A stretch of 40,436 bases of DNA, taken from the NCBI RefSeq assembly GCF_019145495.1, contig NZ_JAHSTU010000015.1, forward strand, positions 1 through 40,436, given 5' to 3'. The position numbers and the translations under genes were made by a program. Shown in pieces: positions 15,256 through 23,700 of the stretch. Every line of letters begins with the position of its first letter. Position 1 is the stretch's first letter. The notes below the pieces were generated by a model that did no database searches, had not been told where the DNA came from, and was given only the letters and a program-made list of their open reading frames with translations. The stretch is from Pseudomonas azerbaijanoccidentalis (GTDB taxonomy: Bacteria; Pseudomonadota; Gammaproteobacteria; Pseudomonadales; Pseudomonadaceae).

Positions 15256-16427
15256 CAGCCTTGCCAGCTCCGCAAGCCACGAGCGATCCGCTCCACCGCT
15301 TCCTGCAAGCGCTCAAGACTTTGCGTGTAGGCAAAGCGCACATGGTGCCCGGCCTGATAACGTCCGAAATCAAGTCCCGGAGTGAACGCCACGTGTTCGG
15401 TTTCGAGGAAATGCTTGCAGAACGCGAAGGCATCACCGCCAAACTTGCTGATATCGGCGTACAAATAGAACGCACCCTCAGGCTCTACGGCGATCCCGAA
15501 ACCCAACTCTCGAAGAGCCGGCAACAGAAAGTCCCGACGACGACCGAATTCGGCGCGGCGCTCTTCGAGAATGCTGATCGTCCCTGGTTCAAAACATGCC
15601 AGGGCGGCGTGTTGAGCCATGCTCGGGGCGCTGATGTAGAGGTTTTGCGCAAGCTTTTCCAGTTCACCGACCGCGGCCTCTGGCGCAACAAGCCAACCGA
15701 GGCGCCAGCCGGTCATGCCGAAATACTTGGAAAAACTATTCAGTACGAAGGCGTTGTCATCGACTTCCAGCACACTGGCCGCATCGGTGCCGTAGGTCAG
15801 GCCATGGTAGATCTCGTCCACCACCAGATGACCGTGGCGTTCCTTGATCGCACGGGACAACCCGGCCAACTCATCACGGGTCAATATGGTCCCCGTCGGA
15901 TTGGCCGGCGACGCCACCAGCGCGCCGACGCTGTCGTGATCCCAATGCCGTTCGATCAGGCCAGGGGTCAGTTGATAACGCACGTCAGGGCCGACCGGCA
16001 CCAGTTGAGCGGCGCCTTCCACCAAACGCAAAAAATGCCGGTTGCACGGGTAACCCGGGTCGGCCAGCAGCCAATGCTTGCCGGGATCCACCAGTAAGGC
16101 ACTGGCCAACAGCAGGGCCCCGGAACCGCCCGGTGTGATGAGGATGCGCCGTGGGTCGATGTTCAGACCGTAACGCTGCTGATAGAAACCCGAAATCGCC
16201 TCGCGCAGCTCAGGAATGCCACGGGCCGCGGTATAGCGGGTGCGGCCCGCTTCCAGCGCGGCCTGGCCCGCACGAATGATTGGCTCGGCGGTGGTGAAGT
16301 CCGGCTCGCCAATTTCCAGGTGGATGACATCGTGGCCGGCGGCCTGCAATTCATTGGCCCGCGCCAGCAGCGCCATGACATGGAAAGGTTCGATCGCGCG
16401 ACTGCGGGCACTGTAGGACTGAGCCAT
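15255..16427 (-). CDS. Pyridoxal-phosphate-dependent aminotransferase, class I/II
   Basis: A 390-residue fold-type I aminotransferase. Features: LEIGEPDF near residue 38, LADPGYPCNRHF (121-132), ASPANPTGT with the PLP-pocket Asn (172-180), VVDEIYHGLTY (202-212, Asp for the pyridine nitrogen), SFSKYFGMTGWRLGW with PLP-Lys234, and a C-terminal substrate-carboxylate Arg (VRFAYTQS). The substrate cannot be told from sequence; relatives include aspartate and aromatic aminotransferases. AAGGAAGG precedes the ATG, and a possible minus-10 TAGAAT lies at 16457-16462. sfsA follows directly. Confidence 0.92.
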   Translation of the reverse strand: MAQSYSARSRAIEPFHVMALLARANELQAAGHDVIHLEIGEPDFTTAEPIIRAGQAALEAGRTRYTAARGIPELREAISGFYQQRYGLNIDPRRILITPGGSGALLLASALLVDPGKHWLLADPGYPCNRHFLRLVEGAAQLVPVGPDVRYQLTPGLIERHWDHDSVGALVASPANPTGTILTRDELAGLSRAIKERHGHLVVDEIYHGLTYGTDAASVLEVDDNAFVLNSFSKYFGMTGWRLGWLVAPEAAVGELEKLAQNLYISAPSMAQHAALACFEPGTISILEERRAEFGRRRDFLLPALRELGFGIAVEPEGAFYLYADISKFGGDAFAFCKHFLETEHVAFTPGLDFGRYQAGHHVRFAYTQSLERLQEAVERIARGLRSWQG

Positions 16428-16760
16428 TGGCCTTCCTTCAACGAAGAAAAGAATCGATTCTACCCAAGCACAGGAACGAGCGAGAACCTAAAGCGGTCAG
16501 AGGCCATATATACCCGGTCACAAACGACTCAAGCGGGCGCTCAAGGTTTGACTAAAATCAATAATTGAGCAGCGTACAGAGCCACCAGACAGCGCTTTGC
16601 CAGCATTTGCAGGCGCCACGGATCGCAAGCTCGACATCCGGGAGTAGCGCGGTCCGATTTGATCTGGTAAGTTCGCCCGCTTGCAGCCGCAGGGCCGGCA
16701 GGTGTCGGTGATGGAGCAATCCTGCGCAGATGGATTACAAGAGTAGAGGCGGTCTATTTC
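16428..16760. other. Divergent intergenic region between the aminotransferase gene and dksA
   Basis: 333 bases without a believable gene. It must hold the promoters of both flanking genes. On the minus strand TAGAAT (16462-16457) suits the aminotransferase gene; on the plus strand TTGACT (16548-16553) could be a minus-35 for dksA but no good minus-10 follows at 16-18 bases. A GTAGAGGCGG ribosome-binding site lies just before dksA. Confidence 0.5.
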
Positions 16761-17204
16761 ATGTCCACCCAAGCAAAGCAACAGGCAGTCCCGTCGATCA
16801 GCGGCTTCGAACCCTATAAAGAAGTCAAGGGCGAGGAGTACATGGGCAAGCCCATGCGCGCTCACTTCACCAAGGTCCTGAACAAGTGGAAACAGGACTT
16901 GATGCAGGAAGTCGACCGTACGGTTGATCACATGAAGGACGAAGCAGCCAACTTTCCGGACCCGGCAGACCGTGCCAGTCAGGAAGAAGAGTTCGCTCTC
17001 GAACTGCGAGCCCGCGATCGTGAGCGCAAGTTGATCAAAAAGATCGACAAGACGCTGCAACTGATCGAAGACGAAGAGTATGGCTGGTGCGAGTCGTGCG
17101 GCGTCGAAATCGGCGTCAAGCGCCTGGAAGCCCGCCCCACCGCCGACATGTGCGTTGACTGCAAGACCCTGGCGGAAATCAAGGAAAAGCAAGTCGGCAA
17201 ATAA
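16761..17204 (+). CDS. dksA: RNA polymerase-binding transcription factor DksA
   Basis: 147 residues with the canonical DksA design: N-terminal helix, long antiparallel coiled coil (about 33-105) whose tip carries the DXXDXA motif D67-P-A-D70-R-A72, and a C4 zinc finger (Cys110, Cys113, Cys131, Cys134). It enters the RNA polymerase secondary channel and, with ppGpp, shuts down rRNA promoters and activates amino acid genes. All four cysteines are kept, so this is the zinc-containing form and not the Cys-poor paralogue. A terminator and then gluQRS follow, the usual dksA-gluQRS arrangement. Confidence 0.98.
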   Translation: MSTQAKQQAVPSISGFEPYKEVKGEEYMGKPMRAHFTKVLNKWKQDLMQEVDRTVDHMKDEAANFPDPADRASQEEEFALELRARDRERKLIKKIDKTLQLIEDEEYGWCESCGVEIGVKRLEARPTADMCVDCKTLAEIKEKQVGK

Positions 17205-17222
17205 TTGCGACTTGAACGAAGA

Positions 17223-17250
17223 ACGGAGCGTGCGAACGCTCCGTTTTTGT
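17223..17250 (+). terminator. Terminator between dksA and gluQRS
   Basis: ACGGAGCG-TGCGAA-CGCTCCGT followed by TTTTG. A terminator between these two genes is known in Shigella and limits gluQRS to read-through; gluQRS starts 32 bases further on with no evident promoter of its own. Confidence 0.85.
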
Positions 17251-17281
17251 TTCTGATGTTTTTTTGGCTTTAAATGCATTC

Positions 17282-18178
17282 ATGACCGCCACCACCTCCC
17301 CCACGTATATCGGGCGCTTCGCCCCCACGCCCAGCGGCCATCTGCATTTCGGTTCGCTGGTCGCCGCATTGGCCTCGTACCTCGACGCGCGCTCGGTGGG
17401 CGGCCGCTGGTTGGTGCGCATGGAAGATCTCGATCCCCCTCGCGAAGAACCCGGCGCCCAAACGGCGATCCTCAAGGCACTGGAAAGCTATGGTTTTGAG
17501 TGGGACGGTGAAATGGTCCGCCAGAGCGATCGCCACGACGCCTATGCCGAAGTGCTCGATCGCCTGTTCAACCATGGCCTGGCCTACGCCTGCACTTGCT
17601 CGCGCAAACAACTTGAGCCGTACCAAGGCATTTATCCGGGGCTGTGCCGCAATGCCGGGCATGGCGCTGAAGGGGCGGCCATCCGGGTTCGCGTTCCCGA
17701 GCTGAACTACCATTTCATCGACCGGGTGCAAGGGGAGTTCCACCAACACCTGGGCCGCGACGTCGGCGATTTCGTGATTCGCCGCCGCGACGGGCTCTAC
17801 GCCTATCAACTGGCAGTGGTGCTGGACGATGCCTGGCAAGGCATCACCGATATCGTCCGCGGAGCTGACCTGCTCGACTCCACGCCACGCCAGCTCTACT
17901 TGCAGGAACTGCTCGGCCTGCGGCAACCACGCTATCTGCATATTCCGCTGATTACCCAGCCTGATGGCAACAAGCTCGGCAAGTCCTACCGTTCACCGCC
18001 ATTGACCGCCGATCAGGCCACGCCATTGTTGCTGCGAGCCTTGCGCGCACTGGGGCAGAACCCCGGCGCCGAACTGGCTCACGGCACCCCGCGGGAAGTG
18101 CTGGATTGGGGCATCGCCCACTGGGACGCCTTGCTGATCCCGCGCACACTGACCCTGCCCGAGGCGCAGCTTCAGTGA
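17282..18178 (+). CDS. gluQ: Glutamyl-Q tRNA(Asp) synthetase
   Basis: 298 residues similar to the catalytic half of glutamyl-tRNA synthetase but without the anticodon-binding domain, as expected for GluQ-RS. It carries the HIGH-type motif RFAPTPSGHLHFGSL, a KMSKS-like KLGKS, and zinc ligands in ACTCSRKQL...YPGLCR. It activates glutamate and attaches it to queuosine in the tRNA(Asp) anticodon loop. I chose ATG 17282 (MTATTSPTYIG); an in-frame TTG 18 bases upstream is unlikely. The Shine-Dalgarno is weak. Expression probably depends on read-through from dksA. Confidence 0.95.
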   Translation: MTATTSPTYIGRFAPTPSGHLHFGSLVAALASYLDARSVGGRWLVRMEDLDPPREEPGAQTAILKALESYGFEWDGEMVRQSDRHDAYAEVLDRLFNHGLAYACTCSRKQLEPYQGIYPGLCRNAGHGAEGAAIRVRVPELNYHFIDRVQGEFHQHLGRDVGDFVIRRRDGLYAYQLAVVLDDAWQGITDIVRGADLLDSTPRQLYLQELLGLRQPRYLHIPLITQPDGNKLGKSYRSPPLTADQATPLLLRALRALGQNPGAELAHGTPREVLDWGIAHWDALLIPRTLTLPEAQLQ

Positions 18179-18255
18179 TGGTGCTTGCAGTGGCGCGCCC
18201 ATCCGTTACCATCGCCGCACGTTTTCGGGCACGCGCATAAAAAAGAGAGGCCGGG

Positions 18256-18432
18256 ATGTACATCTATCGCTTGGTCCTGCTCCTGGTAGTGGGGATTTAT
18301 CTGTTTTCCCCGGCCATCATGGATTGGTGGATCGACGCCACTGGCGCCTGGTATCGCCCGTATTTGCTCTGGCTGATCCTGATCGTCGTGACCTTCATCC
18401 TGCAGAGCCAAAAAGATGCCGATGAGCTTTAG
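18256..18432 (+). CDS. cbrX: CbrX-like small membrane protein upstream of cbrA
   Basis: A 58-codon ORF (begins MYIYRLVLLLVVGIYLFSP, ends SQKDADEL) with two probable transmembrane segments, residues about 4-22 and 36-51, joined by a Trp-rich loop (DWWIDATGAWYRP). GAGAGG lies seven bases before the ATG. The end overlaps the start of cbrA by 17 bases (11 if cbrA starts at its second Met), so cbrA translation is probably coupled to it. A small ORF called cbrX has been described at this position in P. putida. A direct role in signalling is not known. Confidence 0.85.
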   Translation: MYIYRLVLLLVVGIYLFSPAIMDWWIDATGAWYRPYLLWLILIVVTFILQSQKDADEL

Positions 18433-21370
18433 CCTGACCCAGATGATCCTGATCAGTGCCGCCTACCTAGCGGTGCTGTTCGGCGTAGCCTGGATCAGTG
18501 AACGGGGCATGATCCCCCGGGCGATCATTCGCCACCCGCTCACCTACACCCTGTCGCTGGGCGTCTATGCCAGTGCCTGGGCGTTTTACGGCACGGTTGG
18601 CCTGGCGTATCAGTACGGCTACGGGTTCCTGTCCAGCTACCTGGGTGTTTCCGGTGCCTTCCTGCTCGCGCCGGTGTTGCTGTATCCGATTCTGAAGATC
18701 ACTCGCACTTATCAGCTGTCGTCCCTGGCCGACCTGTTCGCGTTTCGCTTTCGCAGCACCTGGGCCGGCGCGCTGACCACGATCTTCATGCTGGTCGGCG
18801 TCTTGCCGTTGCTGGCGTTGCAGATTCAGGCGGTGGCCGACTCCATCGGTATCCTCACCCGCGAACCGGTGCAGCATCGTGTGGCCCTGAGCTTTTGCGC
18901 GCTGATTACCCTGTTCACGATTTTCTTCGGTTCCCGGCACATTGCCACCCGCGAAAAGCATGAAGGGCTGGTGTTCGCGATTGCCTTCGAATCGGTGATC
19001 AAGTTGATTGCCTTGGGCGGCGTTGGCCTCTATGCGTTGTATGGCGTGTTCGACGGCCCGCAACAGCTTGAACTGTGGCTGCTGCAAAACCAGACTGCCC
19101 TCGCCGCGCTGCACACCCCGTTGCAGGAAGGTCCGTGGCGCACGCTGTTGTTGGTGTTCTTCGCCTCGGCGATCGTGATGCCGCACATGTACCACATGAC
19201 CTTCACCGAAAACCTCAACCCGCGCTCGCTGGTCAGCGCTAGCTGGGGTTTGCCGCTGTTCCTGCTGCTGATGAGCCTGGCGGTGCCGCTGATCCTGTGG
19301 GCGGGCTTGAAGCTCGGCGCTACCACCAACCCGGAATATTTCACGCTGGGCATCGGCATTGCCGCCAACAGCAAAGCGCTGGCATTGCTGGCGTATGTCG
19401 GCGGATTGTCCGCCGCCAGCGGCCTGATCATCGTCACCACCCTGGCGCTGTCGGGGATGGCGCTCAACCATTTGGTACTGCCGCTTTATCAGCCACCGGC
19501 CGAGGGCAACATCTATCGCTGGCTGAAATGGACTCGTCGGGCACTGATCGTCGCGATCATCATGGCCGGTTACGGTTTCTACCTGTTGCTGGGCGCCGAG
19601 CAAGACCTGGCCAACCTCGGCATCGTCGCGTTTGTCGCCACGTTGCAGTTCCTGCCGGGCGTGCTGTCGGTTCTGTATTGGCCGACCGCCAACCGCCGCG
19701 GCTTCATCGCCGGTTTGCTGGCAGGGATTCTGGTATGGCTGGTGACCATGCTGCTGCCGTTGGTCGGCAACTTGCAGGGCTTCTACATTCCGCTGCTGAA
19801 CATGATCTACGTGTTGGACGACACCAGTTGGCACATGGCCGCGATCGCCTCGTTGGCCGCCAACGTGCTGATGTTCACCTTGATCTCGCTGTTCACCAAC
19901 GCCAGCACCGAAGAGGCCAGCGCCGCCGAAGCCTGCGCCGTGGACAACGTGCGCCGCCCGCAACGCCGCGAATTGCATGCGGCCTCGCCGCAGGAGTTCG
20001 CCACGCAACTGGCCAAGCCGTTGGGCGCCAAGGCTGCACAGAAGGAAGTCGAACAGGCCCTGCGCGACCTTTACTTGCCCTTCGACGAGCGCCGACCGTA
20101 TGCCTTGCGCCGTTTGCGTGACCGCATCGAAGCCAACCTCTCCGGCCTGATGGGGCCGAGTGTGGCCCAGGACATGGTCGAAACGTTCCTGCCGTACAAG
20201 GCCGGTGGCGAAAACTACGTCACCGAAGACATTCACTTCATCGAAAGCCGCCTCGAGGATTACCACTCGCGCCTGACCGGTCTGGCTGCGGAGCTCGATG
20301 CCCTGCGCCGTTACCACCGCCAGACCCTGCAAGAGTTGCCGATGGGCGTCTGTTCGCTGGCCAAGGACCAGGAAATCCTCATGTGGAACAAAGCCATGGA
20401 GGAGCTGACCGGGATCGCCGCGCAGCGCGTGGTCGGTTCACGCCTGAGTACGATTGCCGATCCGTGGAAAGAACTGCTGCAGGGCTTCATCAACGTCCCC
20501 GACGAACATTTGCACAAGCAGCACTTGGCCCTCGACGGCCAGACTCGCTGGTTAAACCTGCACAAAGCGGCAATCGACGAACCGCTCGCGCCGGGCAACA
20601 GCGGCCTGGTGTTGCTGGTGGAAGACCTGACCGAAACGCAAATGCTCGAAGACAAACTGGTGCACTCCGAGCGTCTGGCCAGCATCGGCCGTCTGGCCGC
20701 GGGTGTGGCCCATGAAATCGGCAACCCGATCACCGGTATCGCCTGCCTGGCGCAAAACCTGCGCGAAGAGCGCGAAGAAGACGGCGAACTCAAGGAAATC
20801 AGCGGGCAGATCCTCGAACAGACCAAACGCGTGTCGCGCATCGTTCAGTCGTTGATGAGCTTCGCCCATGCCGGCAGCCACCAGCACAGTGACGAGCCCG
20901 TCTGTCTGGCGGAAGTCGCACAGGACGCCATTGGCCTGCTGGCCCTGAACCGACGCAATTTCGAGGTGCAATTTTATAATCTGTGCGATCCGGAGCATTG
21001 GGTCGAAGGCGACCCGCAGCGCCTGGCGCAGGTATTGATCAATCTGCTCTCAAACGCCCGCGATGCCTCGCCTCCCGGCAGCGCGGTGCGGGTAAAGAGC
21101 GAAGCCGGCGAACACACGGTCGACCTGATCGTGGAAGACGAAGGCAGCGGTATACCGAAGAACATCATGGACCGATTGTTCGAACCCTTCTTCACCACCA
21201 AGGACCCGGGTGAAGGCACCGGTCTGGGCCTTGCACTGGTCTATTCCATCGTTGAAGAGCATTATGGACAAATCACCATCGACAGCCCGGCTGATGTTCA
21301 GAGCCAGCGCGGCACCCGTATCCGGGTGACATTGCCGCGTCATGTCGAAGCGACGTCCGCTGTGAACTGA
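18416..21370 (+). CDS. cbrA: Sensor histidine kinase CbrA with SLC5/STAC-type transporter domain
   Basis: 984 residues. N-terminal part (about 1-500) is a multi-helix sodium/solute-symporter-like domain; CbrA has been reported to transport histidine. Then come a STAC-like linker, a PAS domain (about 640-740, QELPMGVCSLAKDQEILMWN), the phospho-acceptor H-box VAHEIGNPITGI (His766), N-box LINLLSNARDA (876-885), EDEGSGIP, FEPFFTTK and GTGLGLALV of the ATPase domain. It phosphorylates CbrB to set C/N balance and catabolite repression through CrcZ. ATG 18416 is used; ATG 18422 (MSFSLTQM) is equally possible. cbrB follows after 22 bases. Confidence 0.97.
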   Translation: MPMSFSLTQMILISAAYLAVLFGVAWISERGMIPRAIIRHPLTYTLSLGVYASAWAFYGTVGLAYQYGYGFLSSYLGVSGAFLLAPVLLYPILKITRTYQLSSLADLFAFRFRSTWAGALTTIFMLVGVLPLLALQIQAVADSIGILTREPVQHRVALSFCALITLFTIFFGSRHIATREKHEGLVFAIAFESVIKLIALGGVGLYALYGVFDGPQQLELWLLQNQTALAALHTPLQEGPWRTLLLVFFASAIVMPHMYHMTFTENLNPRSLVSASWGLPLFLLLMSLAVPLILWAGLKLGATTNPEYFTLGIGIAANSKALALLAYVGGLSAASGLIIVTTLALSGMALNHLVLPLYQPPAEGNIYRWLKWTRRALIVAIIMAGYGFYLLLGAEQDLANLGIVAFVATLQFLPGVLSVLYWPTANRRGFIAGLLAGILVWLVTMLLPLVGNLQGFYIPLLNMIYVLDDTSWHMAAIASLAANVLMFTLISLFTNASTEEASAAEACAVDNVRRPQRRELHAASPQEFATQLAKPLGAKAAQKEVEQALRDLYLPFDERRPYALRRLRDRIEANLSGLMGPSVAQDMVETFLPYKAGGENYVTEDIHFIESRLEDYHSRLTGLAAELDALRRYHRQTLQELPMGVCSLAKDQEILMWNKAMEELTGIAAQRVVGSRLSTIADPWKELLQGFINVPDEHLHKQHLALDGQTRWLNLHKAAIDEPLAPGNSGLVLLVEDLTETQMLEDKLVHSERLASIGRLAAGVAHEIGNPITGIACLAQNLREEREEDGELKEISGQILEQTKRVSRIVQSLMSFAHAGSHQHSDEPVCLAEVAQDAIGLLALNRRNFEVQFYNLCDPEHWVEGDPQRLAQVLINLLSNARDASPPGSAVRVKSEAGEHTVDLIVEDEGSGIPKNIMDRLFEPFFTTKDPGEGTGLGLALVYSIVEEHYGQITIDSPADVQSQRGTRIRVTLPRHVEATSAVN

Positions 21371-21392
21371 GACCGTCGAGAGTATCGAATCA

Positions 21393-22832
21393 ATGCCGCA
21401 CATTTTGATCGTCGAAGACGAAACCATTATCCGCTCCGCCTTGCGCCGCCTGCTGGAACGCAACCAGTACCAGGTCAGCGAAGCCGGTTCAGTGCAGGAA
21501 GCACAAGAACGCTTCACCATTCCCACGTTCGACCTGATCGTCAGCGATTTGCGTCTTCCGGGCGCTCCGGGCACCGAGCTGATCAAACTCGGCCAGGGCA
21601 CGCCGGTGCTGATCATGACCAGCTACGCCAGCCTGCGCTCGGCAGTGGATTCGATGAAAATGGGCGCGGTGGATTACATCGCCAAGCCTTTCGACCACGA
21701 CGAAATGCTCCAGGCTGTCGCGCGCATCCTGCGTGATCGTCAATCGGTGCAGGCCAGCGGCGAAGCGGTTGCCAGCAAAGCCACCAATGGCGCGGCCAAA
21801 GCCGGCCCGGACAACAGCAACGGCGAAATCGGCATCATTGGCTCTTGCCCTCCGATGCAGGATTTGTACGGCAAGATCCGCAAAGTCGCACCGACCGATT
21901 CCAATGTCCTGATCCAGGGTGAATCCGGCACCGGTAAAGAACTGGTGGCGCGTGCCCTGCACAACCTTTCCAAGCGCGCCAAGGCACCGATGATTTCGGT
22001 GAACTGTGCGGCGATCCCGGAAAGCCTGATCGAGTCGGAATTGTTCGGCCACGAAAAAGGCGCGTTCACTGGCGCCAGCGCCGGGCGTGCGGGCTTGGTT
22101 GAAGCGGCCGATGGCGGCACGCTGTTCCTCGATGAAATCGGTGAATTGCCGCTGGAAGCCCAGGCCCGACTGCTGCGCGTGTTGCAGGAAGGCGAAATTC
22201 GCCGGGTCGGCTCGGTTCAGTCGCAGAAGGTCGATGTACGCCTGATTGCCGCGACGCACCGTGACCTCAAGAGCCTGGCCAAGATCGGCCAGTTCCGTGA
22301 GGACTTGTACTACCGCCTGCACGTGATTGCCCTGAAATTGCCGGCCTTGCGCGAGCGCGGCGCCGACGTCAACGAGATCGCCAACGCCTTCCTGGCTCGG
22401 CAGAGTGCGCGAATCAACCGCACAGACCTGAAATTCGCCGCGGACGCCGAACAGGCCATTCGTCATTACTCATGGCCGGGTAACGTGCGGGAACTGGAAA
22501 ACGCCGTCGAGCGCGCCGTTATCCTCAGCGAGAGCCCGGAGATTTCTGCCGAACTGCTGGGCATCGACATCGAACTGGGTGACCTGGAAGACGACGAGTT
22601 CATTGGCCTGCCCCCGCAACAGGGCGGCGGCAACAGCGGTAACAACAATCACGAGCCGACGGAAGATCTGTCCCTGGAAGACTACTTCCAGCATTTCGTG
22701 CTTGAGCATCAGGACCACATGACCGAAACCGAACTGGCCCGCAAGCTCGGGGTCAGCCGCAAGTGCCTGTGGGAACGCCGTCAGCGCCTGGGCATCCCGC
22801 GACGCAAGACCGGGGTGGCCAGCGAGAGCTGA
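21393..22832 (+). CDS. cbrB: Sigma-54-dependent response regulator CbrB (NtrC family)
   Basis: 479 residues: receiver domain with phospho-acceptor Asp52 (LIVSDLRLPG) and conserved Lys98 (AKPF); AAA+ sigma-54 activation domain with Walker A GESGTGKE (176-183), GAFTGA (223-228) for sigma-54 contact, and Walker B LFLDE (Asp247-Glu248); C-terminal Fis-type helix-turn-helix (ETELARKLGVSRKCLWERRQ). It binds GTAACA/TGTTAC sites and drives crcZ and catabolic genes. Binding sites and a sigma-54 promoter lie directly downstream, before CrcZ. Confidence 0.98.
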   Translation: MPHILIVEDETIIRSALRRLLERNQYQVSEAGSVQEAQERFTIPTFDLIVSDLRLPGAPGTELIKLGQGTPVLIMTSYASLRSAVDSMKMGAVDYIAKPFDHDEMLQAVARILRDRQSVQASGEAVASKATNGAAKAGPDNSNGEIGIIGSCPPMQDLYGKIRKVAPTDSNVLIQGESGTGKELVARALHNLSKRAKAPMISVNCAAIPESLIESELFGHEKGAFTGASAGRAGLVEAADGGTLFLDEIGELPLEAQARLLRVLQEGEIRRVGSVQSQKVDVRLIAATHRDLKSLAKIGQFREDLYYRLHVIALKLPALRERGADVNEIANAFLARQSARINRTDLKFAADAEQAIRHYSWPGNVRELENAVERAVILSESPEISAELLGIDIELGDLEDDEFIGLPPQQGGGNSGNNNHEPTEDLSLEDYFQHFVLEHQDHMTETELARKLGVSRKCLWERRQRLGIPRRKTGVASES

Positions 22833-22854
22833 ACCCCACCTGTCTCATGTGCGG

Positions 22855-22905
22855 GTAACACATGACTTTGTGAAAAAACTGTTACCTCAGCTTTTTCACG
22901 TAACA
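22855..22905 (+). promoter_or_regulatory. CbrB upstream activating sites for crcZ
   Basis: Three half-sites: GTAACA (22855-22860), TGTTAC (22880-22885) and GTAACA (22900-22905). The last two form TGTTAC-N14-GTAACA, centred about 138 bases upstream of the predicted CrcZ start. P. aeruginosa and P. putida crcZ carry CbrB subsites of this type; the match here is by eye. Confidence 0.75.
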
Positions 22906-22906
22906 G

Positions 22907-22944
22907 AAGCCGGGGCTTACGGTAACGAAGCCCCGGCTTTTTTT
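22907..22944 (+). terminator. Terminator of cbrB
   Basis: AAGCCGGGGCTT and AAGCCCCGGCTT pair exactly over twelve bases around ACGGTAACG, followed by a T-run. It insulates crcZ from cbrB transcription and sits next to the CbrB sites. Confidence 0.92.
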
Positions 22945-23002
22945 GACCTGCGAAAACCTCATCAACACGCCTAACCCCTTGTTTTACTGGGCTTCACAAA
23001 AG

Positions 23003-23020
23003 TTGGCACGCACCCTGCTA
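23003..23020 (+). promoter_or_regulatory. Sigma-54 promoter of crcZ
   Basis: TTGGCACG-CACC-CTGCTA keeps GG at minus 24 (23005-23006) and GC at minus 12 (23017-23018) with the required 12-base offset. Predicted start is near 23030. Confidence 0.9.
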
Positions 23021-23029
23021 TATGTTTGG

Positions 23030-23400
23030 TACAAGAACAATAACAAGCAATGCACAAGACAATAAAAATAAGACGAATCGACTCACGCACAATAAAAACA
23101 AGACGGCGAGAGGCGCAGCTAACTGATTCTTTTGGAGAGGCGTTGTATTTGGGGCTTGCCCCACGACCAGGCCGAGAACAACAAAAACTGTCTTAAGACA
23201 GAGCCTGTACTGGTTGGATCGAGAGATCACTGCAATTCAGCGACCAAAGCAATCCGTTTGCTCTTGGCTCCCGATTGGGAGGGTCATGAAGGAAAGCTTC
23301 ATGACGAGGGCACTTAACAAAAACAAAAAGCCCGAAACCAATAACAAAAATAGAGCATGCAACTACTTCTTGGGGAGCTTCGGCTCCCCTTGTAGTTTCC
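23030..23400 (+). ncRNA. crcZ: CrcZ small RNA, decoy for Hfq/Crc
   Basis: About 370 nt with six A-rich motifs of the AAYAAYAA kind that bind Hfq with Crc: AACAATAACAA (23036-23046), ACAATAAAAATAA (23059-23071), ACAATAAAAACAA (23089-23101), AACAACAAAAA (23177-23187), AACAAAAACAAAAA (23316-23329) and AATAACAAAAATA (23340-23352). It titrates Hfq/Crc away from catabolic mRNAs and so relieves catabolite repression. The 3' end is set by a GGGGAGC-TTCG-GCTCCCC hairpin inside AACTAC/GTAGTT arms (23361-23396). Location between cbrB and pcnB is the normal one. Exact ends are estimated. Confidence 0.92.
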
Positions 23401-23430
23401 GGCGTTTGACATCCCCGCCAACCGCGCCCC

Positions 23431-23574
23431 GTAGCAGCTGTCGAGCAACGCAGGCTACGTTCAACTGCTCAGCAGTCGCAATTCAGGCAACCGGTTTCAT
23501 CTGACACACCGCAATCACAGGTTTTACGACAGCCTTGCGCCGGACGCAGCCTCGCGTTGCTCGGCAGCTGCTAC
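23431..23574. repeat. Inverted REP pair between crcZ and pcnB
   Basis: The left arm 23431-23462 starts GTAGCAGCTGTCGAGCAACG; the right arm 23543-23574 is its near-perfect inverted copy ending GTTGCTCGGCAGCTGCTAC. About 80 bases without other features lie between. Confidence 0.8.
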
Positions 23575-23629
23575 ATCAACCCCGCCCTTCAAGCTCTTGC
23601 GCAGCTTCCTACACCATCCCCCGACTAAA

Positions 23630-23638
23630 TGCTAGAAT
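23630..23638 (+). promoter_or_regulatory. Extended minus-10 promoter of pcnB
   Basis: TGCTAGAAT is a TG-N-TAGAAT extended minus-10 element, 62 bases before the pcnB ATG. The minus-35 match is poor. Confidence 0.5.
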
Positions 23639-23700
23639 CCCCGCCCATCATGCGGTCATTCTTCTGTTTTGGCCGAACATTCCTTCAAACAGTGCATCCC

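Noticed and set aside
18467..20332. Minus-strand open frame of 621 codons opposite cbrA
   Set aside because: Gln/Arg/His-rich antisense frame without domains; cbrA is certain on the other strand.
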